Source: an uncultured Rhodospirillaceae bacterium
GTDB taxonomy: Bacteria > Pseudomonadota > Alphaproteobacteria > RF32 > CAG-239
Assembly: GCA_900313355.1 (NCBI GenBank)
Contig: OMQZ01000053.1
Span: 1 to 6,535, forward strand
DNA length: 6,535 nucleotides
Direction: 5' to 3'
Under the pieces are notes generated by a model. That model worked only from the letters and a program-made list of their open reading frames with translations, was not told the origin of the DNA and did not search any database. Of the stretch, positions 1 through 5,821 are shown one piece after another (within the stretch, counting starts at the first letter, position 1; every line of letters begins with the position of its first letter). Both the position numbers and the translations under genes were made by a program.

Positions 1-101
1 GCTTTTTGATAGCCCATCTCTTCAAGCATCATCGCCATTCTGTGTGAATCATACACATTCATCTGGCAACCATACGTTTTAATAAAATATTTTTCGCTCA
101 T
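1..101 (-). CDS. miaB: MiaB, tRNA-2-methylthio-N6-dimethylallyladenosine synthase (N-terminal fragment)
   Basis: Reading leftward from the ATG at 101-99, the sequence encodes [20 protein letters not shown] followed by [13 protein letters not shown] before the window edge. The [12 protein letters not shown] block is the hallmark start of the MiaB methylthiotransferase N-terminal domain. Cys12 is the first of three cysteines that hold the auxiliary [4Fe-4S] cluster in this family. MiaB is a radical-SAM enzyme that adds a methylthio group to i6A37 in tRNAs reading UNN codons. Only about 33 residues are visible; the radical-SAM CxxxCxxC motif and TRAM domain lie outside. The start is well placed: it gives the family's usual short lead-in and has a weak purine-rich ribosome site (AAAAGAGAA) just upstream. 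RimO or MtaB relatives are possible, but CQMN with NVYDS favours MiaB. Confidence 0.9.
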   Translation of the reverse strand, partial: MSEKYFIKTYGCQMNVYDSHRMAMMLEEMGYQK

Positions 102-141
102 TTCTCTTTTGTTATTTTTTTATTTTTTCATGATTGCCATT

Positions 142-170
142 ATGCTATGCCAAAGCTTAACATTTTTCAA
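142..170 (-). promoter_or_regulatory. Candidate sigma70-type promoter for miaB
   Basis: On the minus strand, TTGAAA (plus 165-170; 5 of 6 to TTGACA) is followed after 17 bases by TAGCAT (plus 142-147; 4 of 6 to TATAAT). Transcription would start near 135, giving a leader of about 34 bases before the miaB ATG. The -35 box lies in an AT-rich inverted repeat (159-165 with 169-175, 7-bp arms, 3-base spacer). Those arms could be an operator, or chance in AT-rich DNA. The call rests only on hexamer match and spacing. Confidence 0.4.
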
Positions 171-236
171 ATGTTTTTTTTATTTTTCGCTACTTCTCCT
201 CATTTTCAATCATCAACATATGCATACCACAAACCT

Positions 237-270
237 TCCCTTGACCTGCAAGAAACGTCAGGCCAAGGGA
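237..270 (-). repeat. 12-bp inverted repeat / hairpin between the small secreted-protein gene and miaB
   Basis: TCCCTTGACCTG (237-248) and CAGGCCAAGGGA (259-270) are complementary over 12 positions with a 10-base loop. The single exception is A244 with C263, which becomes a G-U wobble in leftward RNA, so the hairpin is best formed in the leftward transcript. It lies about 43 bases past the stop of the 313-669 gene. No T-run follows on either strand, so it is not a standard intrinsic terminator. It may stabilise the 3' end of the leftward mRNA, take part in Rho-dependent termination, or be a palindromic intergenic repeat. Confidence 0.6.
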
Positions 271-312
271 TTGAAAAGCTTGCGCCGTGCATACAACGCA
301 AATACGTTTTTC

Positions 313-669
313 TTATTTATATCTTAATCTAAATCTGTTCCCTGTCGGTTTTGAAAGCTTTTCGGCTTCTTGAACCGTATAAATCAAACGCCCCGCTTTT
401 TGCTCCGATTGACTATTGTTTCCCGAAGCACTTAAGGTCATTTCCGGTGCATAGCCGTACATATCCGTCAACGCGGCAGAAAAATCGGAATATGTTCCGA
501 GAACATTGCCTTCGTTATCTGTTACTGTCACACGCCCGTCATCTGCATAGCTATAACTGTATGAGCCACAATTTGACGTATCTGATCCTTCTTTAGCCAT
601 ACCCAATGCCAGAGAACCTTGCGCATAAAAAATCCCCGCAAATAAAATAAAATAAAAAATTTTTTGCAT
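313..669 (-). CDS. Small exported protein of unknown function, basic C-terminus
   Basis: I do not recognise a named family. The 118-residue product starts MQKIFYFILFAGIFYAQGSL, a short basic start followed by a hydrophobic core, with a likely signal peptidase I site around SLA (21) or GMA (25). The mature part has a Ser/Tyr-rich stretch with one Cys (34), then a YADDGRVTVTDNEGNVLGTY segment (41-60) with the flavour of a YD/RHS repeat. A low-complexity Ser/Asn/Gln linker (80-91) follows, and the basic tail ends NRFRLRYK. The reading frame stays open back to 744, but that would overlap the upstream gene by 55 bases. The ATG at 669 is chosen because AAGGAAG lies 6 bases upstream, whereas the same site abuts the ATG at 675 directly. 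It follows the 690-1196 gene by 20 bases, so the two are probably co-transcribed. It stops at TAA. Confidence 0.75.
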   Translation of the reverse strand: MQKIFYFILFAGIFYAQGSLALGMAKEGSDTSNCGSYSYSYADDGRVTVTDNEGNVLGTYSDFSAALTDMYGYAPEMTLSASGNNSQSEQKAGRLIYTVQEAEKLSKPTGNRFRLRYK

Positions 670-675
670 AATCAT

Positions 676-682
676 CTTCCTT
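676..682 (-). promoter_or_regulatory. Ribosome binding site deciding the start of the 313-669 gene
   Basis: Leftward AAGGAAG is a strong Shine-Dalgarno sequence with 6 bases to the ATG at 669 and none to the in-frame ATG at 675. It favours the shorter protein and rules against the long extension reaching 744. Confidence 0.65.
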
Positions 683-689
683 TTTCTTA

Positions 690-1196
690 TTACTTTACTT
701 CCCAAACTTCGTCGCCCGGCAACATGCCGCCATGCCCCCCGCAACGGCTTGAAGTAATGCGTCCGTTTTCGTCATATGAAAAATTCACATTTCCCATCAT
801 AGACAATTTCCCGTCTTCATAACCGACAAGACCATTAATCTCATCTGCCCAATTTGCAATTTTGTTGGGCTCATTAGAAGCAATAGCTTCAGGAGTATCA
901 TAAATTTTTTGAGAAACATTGCGTCCATCCGGGCTATATGTATATTCATCAGTATAAATAATGTTATGATTCTCATCATAATCCGTCATACTGTCTGAAA
1001 GCAAAACACCCTGCTCATCATATGAGCTTTTAAAAGAATGATTATTGCCGTTGTATTCGTATACATCATAACGTCCATCATCATAAACAGTTTTGATAAT
1101 ACGTCCTTGTTCGTCATATTCATTTGTATCAGCCAAAGCAGAAGCTGAAACGAATGAAGTCAGGAGAACAAGAGGCAAAAAAATCTTACATTTCAT
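690..1196 (-). CDS. Exported protein with YD-type (RHS-like) repeat motifs, function unknown
   Basis: The 168-residue product has a clear signal peptide: MKCK, a hydrophobic core, then SASALA with predicted cleavage after Ala22. The mature chain is acidic and tyrosine-rich. It carries several degenerate YD-like units: YDEQGRIIKTVYDDGRYDVY (27-46), YDEQGVLLS (59-67), YDENHNIIYTDEYTYSPDGR (73-92) and YDENGRITS (141-149). Such units form beta-strand repeats in RHS/YD proteins. Here there are few, and no RHS core or toxin domain is visible. A single Cys (152) precedes a Gly/His-rich patch, and the chain ends DEVWEVK. The start is supported by GGAG 7 bases upstream of the ATG. It is the first gene of a probable two-gene leftward unit with the 313-669 gene. 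Its role (envelope, surface or secreted) is not determined; export and repeat character are what the sequence supports. Confidence 0.8.
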   Translation of the reverse strand: MKCKIFLPLVLLTSFVSASALADTNEYDEQGRIIKTVYDDGRYDVYEYNGNNHSFKSSYDEQGVLLSDSMTDYDENHNIIYTDEYTYSPDGRNVSQKIYDTPEAIASNEPNKIANWADEINGLVGYEDGKLSMMGNVNFSYDENGRITSSRCGGHGGMLPGDEVWEVK

Positions 1197-1224
1197 ATTT
1201 TTTCTCCAAATTTAAAAAATTCAC

Positions 1225-1259
1225 CTTTTAAAATCGGTTAAAAGTTCCGAAATCATCAA
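1225..1259 (-). promoter_or_regulatory. Possible promoter/operator region of the leftward secreted-protein genes
   Basis: A perfect inverted repeat, CTTTTAA (1225-1231) and TTAAAAG (1238-1244) with a 6-base spacer, lies 29-48 bases before the ATG at 1196. A leftward TTGATG (plus 1254-1259) could be a -35 box, but the matching -10 is poor (CGATTT at 17 bases, GATTTT at 18). The repeat could be an operator or a small leader hairpin. This is a weak call; no other leftward promoter stands out to the left of the palindromic elements. Confidence 0.3.
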
Positions 1260-1286
1260 CTAGCATAACTTTCTTAAAATAAAATG

Positions 1287-1529
1287 AAAAAATAAATTCA
1301 GCAATGGGATTGGATAATGAGGCAAATACGCCGCCATTTTTCGCCGACGTGCACAAAGACCATACACGAAAAGAAAAACGACAAAGAGTTGCCCGTTAGA
1401 CAATCCTAAAAAAAATAAATTCAGCAATGGGATTGGATAATGAGGCAAATACGCCGCCATTTTTCGCCGACGTGTACAAAGAGCGTACACAAGAAGAAAA
1501 ATGGCAAGTAGTTGCCCGTTAGACAATCC
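1287..1529. repeat. Tandem direct repeat, two units with a 123-base period
   Basis: 1287-1406 and 1410-1529 align without gaps at an offset of 123 bases. The first 60 or so bases are identical and I count 9 substitutions over 120 positions (about 92% identity), all in the right half. Each unit has an A-rich left flank ending TTCAGCAAT followed by a palindromic body. The array fills most of the spacer between the divergent secreted-protein genes and gpmI. Because the period is a multiple of three, reading frames continue across both copies. This gives an apparent 88-codon leftward frame and two 31-codon rightward frames that end in TAG, none convincing as a gene. Confidence 0.9.
1306..1407. 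repeat. Palindromic element, copy 1 (long imperfect hairpin)
   Basis: The stems correspond to those of copy 2: 1306-1312 with 1401-1407, 1321-1325 with 1389-1393, 1333-1342 with 1373-1382, and 1349-1354 with 1362-1367. Relative to copy 2 this copy has four internal mismatches: C1334/A1381, A1336/C1379, C1352/A1364 and C1354/A1362. All four are A-C on the plus strand and so become G-U wobbles in RNA made leftward. The outermost pair, G1306/T1407, is a wobble in the opposite sense. Copy 1 therefore looks like the more diverged unit. Confidence 0.75.
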
Positions 1530-1530
1530 C
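1429..1530. repeat. Palindromic element, copy 2 (long imperfect hairpin, MITE/ERIC-like)
   Basis: Four perfectly complementary blocks nest symmetrically. They are GGGATTG 1429-1435 with CAATCCC 1524-1530; GGCAA 1444-1448 with TTGCC 1512-1516; GCCATTTTTC 1456-1465 with GAAAAATGGC 1496-1505; and GTGTAC 1472-1477 with GTACAC 1485-1490. The loop is 7 bases. Internal loops of 8/7, 7/6 and 6/5 bases separate the stems, 28 bp paired in all. The outer part acts as an imperfect terminal inverted repeat of about 20 bases. Size and shape recall non-coding palindromic intergenic repeats such as ERIC sequences or MITEs. No transposase lies in the window and I cannot identify the family. Confidence 0.8.
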
Positions 1531-1570
1531 CCTCCCCAAAAAAAACGATATTAAAAACCTCAAACACCTC

Positions 1571-1597
1571 TTGACGCTTTACCTAAGCTGATATATT
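1571..1597 (+). promoter_or_regulatory. Probable sigma70-type promoter of the gpmI operon
   Basis: TTGACG (1571-1576) matches the -35 consensus at 5 of 6. TATATT (1592-1597) matches -10 at 5 of 6 with a short 15-base spacer; the alternative TATTTT (1594-1599) gives 17 bases with a 4 of 6 match. Transcription would start near 1604-1606, some 30 bases before the gpmI ATG. It lies to the right of the palindromic array, so the gpmI mRNA would not contain the hairpins. Confidence 0.6.
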
Positions 1598-1634
1598 TTC
1601 TCCTTAGCAAAAAAAATAAAAATGAGGAAAAAAA

Positions 1635-3164
1635 ATGAAAAAACCTGTAATGCTCCTTATCTTAGACGGTTGGGGCTACCGCCAAAATTTAACACCTGAT
1701 AATGCTATTGAAAACGGAAACACACCCAATTGGCATGAACTTTTGAAAACTTGCCCGCATTCTTTTGTTGAAACATCTGGCCTTGATGTCGGCTTGCCTG
1801 ATGGTCAAATGGGAAATTCCGAAGTCGGACATATGAACTTAGGCGCCGGACGCGTTGTCATGCAAGATTTGCCAAAGATTGACCAAGCCGTTAAAGACGG
1901 AACGCTCAAACAAAATCCTGTTTTGATTAAATTAATCAACACCTTAAAACAAACCGGCGGGACTTGCCATCTCATGGGCTTAATGTCGCCGGGCGGTGTT
2001 CACTCTCACCAAAACCATATTTTAGCCTTAGCCAAAATCTTAAATGACAGCGGCATCAAAGTTGATGTTCATGCCTTTATGGACGGACGCGATACGCCTC
2101 CTCAATCAGGTGCCGGATTCTTAGAAGAATTTGAAAACGGCATCAAGTCCCTTTCAAACGTCAAAGTTGCCACGATTTCCGGTCGTTTTTACGCCATGGA
2201 CCGTGACAAACGTTGGGATCGCGTTCAATCCGCATATAACAACATTGTCTTAGCAGACGGCAACCGTTTTTCAACCGTTCAAGAAGCGATGAAATCAACT
2301 TATGATAAAAACATCACAGATGAGTTTATTGTTCCTTGCGTTGTGGGAAACTATCAGGGGGCCAAAGACGGCGACGCTGTATTGATGGCAAACTTTAGAG
2401 CAGACCGCGCCCGTGAAATATTATATGCCCTGTCAGACAAAGAATTTGCAGGTTTTGAACGCAAAAAAATCGTTCAATTTTCCATTTCGGTCGGCATGAC
2501 AGAATATTCTGTTGACCACAATCGCTTTATGCAAACACTTTTCGGTCCCGAAGAATTAAAAGACATATTCGGCGAAATTGTCTCTAAAAACGGCCTGACA
2601 CAACTTCGAATTGCCGAAACCGAAAAATATGCCCACGTTACATTTTTCTTCAACGGCGGTGAAGAACGCGAGTTTGAAGGCGAAAGCCGTATTTTAATTC
2701 CGTCTCCGAAAGTCGCAACCTATGATTTAAAACCCGAAATGAGTGTTTATGAAGTCACCGACAAGCTTGTTGATGCGATTGAAAATCACAAATTTGATGT
2801 GATTATCTGCAACTTTGCAAACGGCGACATGGTCGGACATACGGGTATTATGGAGGCAGCTTTGAAAGCCGTTGCTGCAGTCGATGAAAACTTAGGTCGC
2901 GTAATGAAAGCCATCAAAAAAGCTGACGGAACCCTTCTTGTCACGGCAGATCACGGAAACGTTGAAAAAATGGTTGATGAAAAAACAGGCGAGCCTTATA
3001 CGGCACACACGGTCGGCAAGGTTCAAGCTGCTTTATATAATGCCCCCTCATACGTCAAAGGTTTGCACGACGGGCGCTTGGCAGATATTTCGCCAACCCT
3101 TTTAGACTTGCTTGAAATCAAACAACCTTCTGCCATGACCGGAAAATCTTTAATCGAGAAATAA
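1635..3164 (+). CDS. gpmI: 2,3-bisphosphoglycerate-independent phosphoglycerate mutase
   Basis: The enzyme interconverts 3- and 2-phosphoglycerate in cytoplasmic glycolysis/gluconeogenesis using two Mn2+ ions and a phosphoserine intermediate. At 509 residues the length is normal for the family. The alkaline-phosphatase-like metal sites are all present: Asp11 (LDGWG), the catalytic Ser62 in MGNSEVGH, Asp398 and His402 (NGDMVGH), Asp439 and His440 (TADHGN), and His458 (AHTV). The substrate-binding insert has GVHSHQNH (His123), DGRDTPP (150-156), Arg184/Arg190 (GRFYAMDRD), ANFRADRARE and Lys331. The ATG has TGAGGA upstream with 7 bases between. It is first in a rightward operon; only 2 bases separate its TAA from the ATG of the EnvC-like reading frame. 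No irregularity is seen. Confidence 0.97.
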   Translation: MKKPVMLLILDGWGYRQNLTPDNAIENGNTPNWHELLKTCPHSFVETSGLDVGLPDGQMGNSEVGHMNLGAGRVVMQDLPKIDQAVKDGTLKQNPVLIKLINTLKQTGGTCHLMGLMSPGGVHSHQNHILALAKILNDSGIKVDVHAFMDGRDTPPQSGAGFLEEFENGIKSLSNVKVATISGRFYAMDRDKRWDRVQSAYNNIVLADGNRFSTVQEAMKSTYDKNITDEFIVPCVVGNYQGAKDGDAVLMANFRADRAREILYALSDKEFAGFERKKIVQFSISVGMTEYSVDHNRFMQTLFGPEELKDIFGEIVSKNGLTQLRIAETEKYAHVTFFFNGGEEREFEGESRILIPSPKVATYDLKPEMSVYEVTDKLVDAIENHKFDVIICNFANGDMVGHTGIMEAALKAVAAVDENLGRVMKAIKKADGTLLVTADHGNVEKMVDEKTGEPYTAHTVGKVQAALYNAPSYVKGLHDGRLADISPTLLDLLEIKQPSAMTGKSLIEK

Positions 3165-3166
3165 AG

Positions 3167-3226
3167 ATGAACAAAACAGTTTTGCACATATTCTTTGCCT
3201 TGCCGATATTATTATAGGCAGGCGTT
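3167..3226 (+). pseudogene. Signal-peptide segment of the EnvC-like gene, interrupted by in-frame TAG
   Basis: Two bases after gpmI an ATG opens MNKTVLHIFFALPILL, then TAG at 3215-3217, then AGVV running in the same frame into QSAS and the rest of the EnvC-like protein. Reading the TAG as an amino acid gives a standard Sec signal peptide: a Lys-containing start, a hydrophobic core, and a small-residue region around VQSAS. A change of TTG (Leu) to TAG by one base at 3216 would explain it (LLLAG). It could be a real nonsense mutation, a sequencing error, or a suppressed codon. A modest GAG lies 8 bases before the ATG. Confidence 0.75.
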
Positions 3227-4477
3227 GTGCAATCGGCATCTGTTTCTCAACAAGATGTTGAGGCCTTAGAGCAAAAGTCTGATTTAAAAAGGATGGAATA
3301 CAAAAAACTCCAAGCCCAATCCGTTGCTTTGAGCCTTGAACTCTCAAAAATGAACAAACAGCTCATTGAAGCGGCCAAACGTGTTCAAAAAGACGAAGAT
3401 AAAATTTCAAAAACACAAGAAGAATTAAAGCTTTTGCAAGACAAACTTCAAGTTACTCAAGAAAACTTCAACAAAGAATACCAAAATTTGGCATCACTGC
3501 TTGCTTCTATCCAAAATTTAGCGCTTCACCCGAGAGATTCTCTTTTGTTTCAACCGCTAACACCGGTCGAAATTATTCAAAGTGCTATTTTAATGCGTGA
3601 AGGTGTGCCTTTTATCAGCCAAAATGCCGAAAAGCTCAAAGCTGATCTTGAAAACTTAAAAACTCAGCAAAACGCATTAAGCAAAAAATTGCTGGAATTA
3701 TCGGCTCAAACCAAAGACTTGAAGAAAAAGCAGGAAGACATCAAAAAGCTTGCTGCTGAAAAAAATCAAATTAAAGAAAAACTTGAGGGACAAACAACAA
3801 AAACAAAACAAGAGGCGATAGAACTTGCCTCCAAAGCTTCCGACCTGCGTGATTTAATGGAAAAAGCTCTTCAAGAGGCTGAAATCAAACGCCGAAAACA
3901 AGAAGAGCTGAAACGCGCAGCGCGCGAACGTGAGCTCGAGGCACAAAGAAAACTTGAAGAAGAACAACTCAAACGCCTTCGCGAAGGTCGCTCAACCGGC
4001 TTTGAAGGTCAATATGATGCTCAAGACTCTTCACCGGAAACATCTGTTAAAACTCAAAAAATTGAACCCCAGCCCTATGAAATACCTTCCGTCAAAATCA
4101 AAGCAGCCTCAGGACAATTTATTCGTCCTGTTCGCGGCGAAATCATCACTCAATACGGTCAAGAACTTTCAAAGGGCGTCACTTCAAAAGGTATCGTCAT
4201 CAAAACGCGTGACAATGCTCAAGTCGTTGCCCCATATGATGGAACGGTTGTTTTTTCCGGTCCGTTCAAAGGTTACGGAAACTTAATTATTATTTCACAT
4301 AATGCTGATATTGTATCTTTGATTGCAGGCATGAAAACGATAGACACCGAAAACGGTCAAATGCTTTTGGCCGGAGAACCTGTCGGTTTAATGCCCGACA
4401 ATCAAAACGCAAAATTATACATGGAAATCCGAAAAAACAAAAAACCGGTTAACCCGCTTAGCTGGCTTGGTCAATAA
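3227..4477 (+). CDS. envC: EnvC-like murein hydrolase activator: coiled coil plus degenerate LytM (M23) domain
   Basis: Residues are numbered from the GTG at 3227. Two long Lys/Glu/Gln-rich coiled-coil stretches (about 5-90 and 125-240) precede a linker and a C-terminal LytM domain (about 298-416: FIRPVRGEIITQYG, APYDGTVVFSG, GYGNLIIISH, EIRKNKKPVNPLSWL). The zinc ligands of active M23 peptidases are replaced. HxGxD is SKGIV (320-324), the histidine before the second ligand region is lost in SLIAGM, and the usual LHFEIR is LYMEIR. This is typical of EnvC/NlpD-type factors, which activate amidases at division sites rather than cut peptidoglycan. Such a protein must be exported, but this reading begins after the signal-peptide core because of the TAG at 3215-3217. 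GTG 3227 has only a weak CAGG upstream and may not be a natural start; 3167 is the likely ancestral one. The body shows no other damage. Confidence 0.85.
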   Translation: MQSASVSQQDVEALEQKSDLKRMEYKKLQAQSVALSLELSKMNKQLIEAAKRVQKDEDKISKTQEELKLLQDKLQVTQENFNKEYQNLASLLASIQNLALHPRDSLLFQPLTPVEIIQSAILMREGVPFISQNAEKLKADLENLKTQQNALSKKLLELSAQTKDLKKKQEDIKKLAAEKNQIKEKLEGQTTKTKQEAIELASKASDLRDLMEKALQEAEIKRRKQEELKRAARERELEAQRKLEEEQLKRLREGRSTGFEGQYDAQDSSPETSVKTQKIEPQPYEIPSVKIKAASGQFIRPVRGEIITQYGQELSKGVTSKGIVIKTRDNAQVVAPYDGTVVFSGPFKGYGNLIIISHNADIVSLIAGMKTIDTENGQMLLAGEPVGLMPDNQNAKLYMEIRKNKKPVNPLSWLGQ

Positions 4478-4495
4478 ACATTAAAGGAAACAAAA

Positions 4496-5821
4496 ATGCT
4501 CAAAAAATTTTTACTGCTTTTTATGGCTTTAACCCTTATTTCTCAAGGTGCCTTCGCTGCCGAAAAGAAAAACAAAAAAGAAGATCATACAACCTATGAA
4601 ATGCTCAATCTTTTTGGCGAGGTCATGGAGCGCACAAAAGCCGGCTATGTTGAAGAAGTAACAGATCAAGAGCTGATTGAACAAGCCTTAAACGGAATGC
4701 TTTCATCATTAGACCCCCACAGCAGCTATCTTGACGCCGAAAGTTTCAATTATATGTCCGAACAAACGAAAGGAAAATTCGGCGGTCTCGGCATTGAGGT
4801 CACAATGGACAACGGCCTTGTCAAAGTTGTTTCGCCGATTGATGATACGCCGGCTTCAAAAGCAGGCTTAAAATCCGGCGACTACATCACACACATTGAC
4901 GGCGAAACGGTTATCGGTCTTAACTTAAACGAGGCTGTTGCAAAGCTCAGAGGAAAAATCGGTTCGAAAGTAAAATTATCGATTCGCCGTGAGGGCGAAA
5001 AACCTTTTGACGTCACCCTAAAACGCCAAGAAATCAAAATTCAATCTGTCAAAACAGAAATCAAAGAAGATGACATTTTATACATTCGTATTTCCTCATT
5101 TACCGAAGACAATGACAAAGCCATCTCAAAAGCCTATGAAAATGCCTCTAAAAAATTGGGCGAAAAATTAGCCGGTTTGATTATTGATGTCCGAAACAAC
5201 CCTGGCGGATTATTGGATCAAGCTGTTTCAGTGTCTGACTTGTTCCTTGACAAAGGCGAAATTGTTTCTACCCGCTCACGAAATGAACAGGACAATGTCA
5301 AATATTCGGCTCACCCCGGAGACATCACGAACGGCTTGCCGATTGTTGTTATCATCAACGAAGGCTCAGCTTCTGCTTCCGAAATTGTAGCCGGTGCACT
5401 TCAAGATCATCACCGCGCAATTATCTTAGGCGAAAAATCATTTGGAAAAGGCTCTGTTCAAACGGTTATCCCTCTTGGCGACTTTGGCGCAATGAGATTA
5501 ACAACCGCCCGTTACTACACCCCTTCGGGGCGCTCTATTCAAGCCAAAGGCATCGAGCCTGACATCGAAGTTTTGCCGGCTCAAGTTAAACCGCTTGAAA
5601 ATTATGGCTTAAGCATCACCGAATCCGAATTAAGCGGTGCACTTAAAAACGAAGAAGAAGAAACGAAAAATACGTCAAAGAAACACAAAGCGACCGAAGA
5701 AGAAATTTCCGATTATCAGCTCGTCCGTGCGCTTGATTTGGTCCATGCTTTAAGACTTTATAAAAAGAATATGGAAAACGGCCTAACGCCGGAAAGCACC
5801 AACGCCGAAAGTGCTCAATAA
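4496..5821 (+). CDS. ctpA: C-terminal processing protease CtpA (S41 family, PDZ-containing)
   Basis: This is a periplasmic serine protease that trims or degrades envelope proteins from their C-termini; in several bacteria CtpA controls peptidoglycan hydrolases. A signal peptide (MLKKFLLLFMALTLISQGAF, then cleavage near AFA/A, about residue 22) begins the 441-residue chain. The helical N-terminal region contains LNGMLSSLDPHSSYL. It is followed by a PDZ domain (about 95-180, GLGIEV...AGLKSGDYITHIDG) and the S41 core with DVRNNPGGLL. By alignment with E. coli Prc, the catalytic residues are Ser293 (GSASASE), Lys318 (GEKSFGKG) and Asp304. After GIEPDIEV the tail is charged and ends in a helix (YQLVRALDLVHALRLYKK) common in alphaproteobacterial CtpA. 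AAGGA lies 7 bases before the ATG; 18 bases separate it from the EnvC-like gene, and its TAA overlaps the rppH ATG. Confidence 0.96.
   Translation: MLKKFLLLFMALTLISQGAFAAEKKNKKEDHTTYEMLNLFGEVMERTKAGYVEEVTDQELIEQALNGMLSSLDPHSSYLDAESFNYMSEQTKGKFGGLGIEVTMDNGLVKVVSPIDDTPASKAGLKSGDYITHIDGETVIGLNLNEAVAKLRGKIGSKVKLSIRREGEKPFDVTLKRQEIKIQSVKTEIKEDDILYIRISSFTEDNDKAISKAYENASKKLGEKLAGLIIDVRNNPGGLLDQAVSVSDLFLDKGEIVSTRSRNEQDNVKYSAHPGDITNGLPIVVIINEGSASASEIVAGALQDHHRAIILGEKSFGKGSVQTVIPLGDFGAMRLTTARYYTPSGRSIQAKGIEPDIEVLPAQVKPLENYGLSITESELSGALKNEEEETKNTSKKHKATEEEISDYQLVRALDLVHALRLYKKNMENGLTPESTNAESAQ

Noticed and set aside
159..180. AT-rich inverted repeat followed by a T-run, resembling a rightward terminator
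   Set aside because: No rightward gene precedes it and the stem is weak (AACATTT/AAATGTT); it overlaps the candidate miaB promoter instead.
109..332. Two overlapping rightward frames of 61 and 72 codons
   Set aside because: Low-complexity Phe/Leu/His composition from T-rich DNA, no ribosome site, and they run across the miaB promoter region and the hairpin.
670..744. Longer N-terminus for the 313-669 protein starting at 744
   Set aside because: It would overlap the upstream gene, put a charged stretch before the signal peptide and ignore the strong AAGGAAG site positioned for ATG 669.
1428..1519. Rightward 31-codon frame MGLDNEANTPPFFADV... ending in TAG, present in both repeat units
   Set aside because: It looks protein-like, but there is no ribosome site, it lies wholly within the palindromic element, and about seven of the variable residues change non-conservatively between copies.
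1260..1526. Open leftward frame of 88 codons with an internal 41-residue repeat, hydrophobic in part
   Set aside because: It needs a TTG start, has no good ribosome site, and its repeat is simply the tandem palindromic DNA. Substitutions between copies are fairly conservative in this frame, but that is weak evidence against the clear non-coding structure.
1601..1628. TCCTTA (1601-1606) complementary to the gpmI ribosome site, a possible sequestering hairpin
   Set aside because: The predicted transcription start falls at about 1604-1606, so the 5' arm would be mostly absent from the mRNA.
3930..4286. Frame of 118 codons overlapping the EnvC-like gene in another phase
   Set aside because: It is a shadow frame in Lys-rich coding sequence; the EnvC-like frame has clear domains and the expected length.
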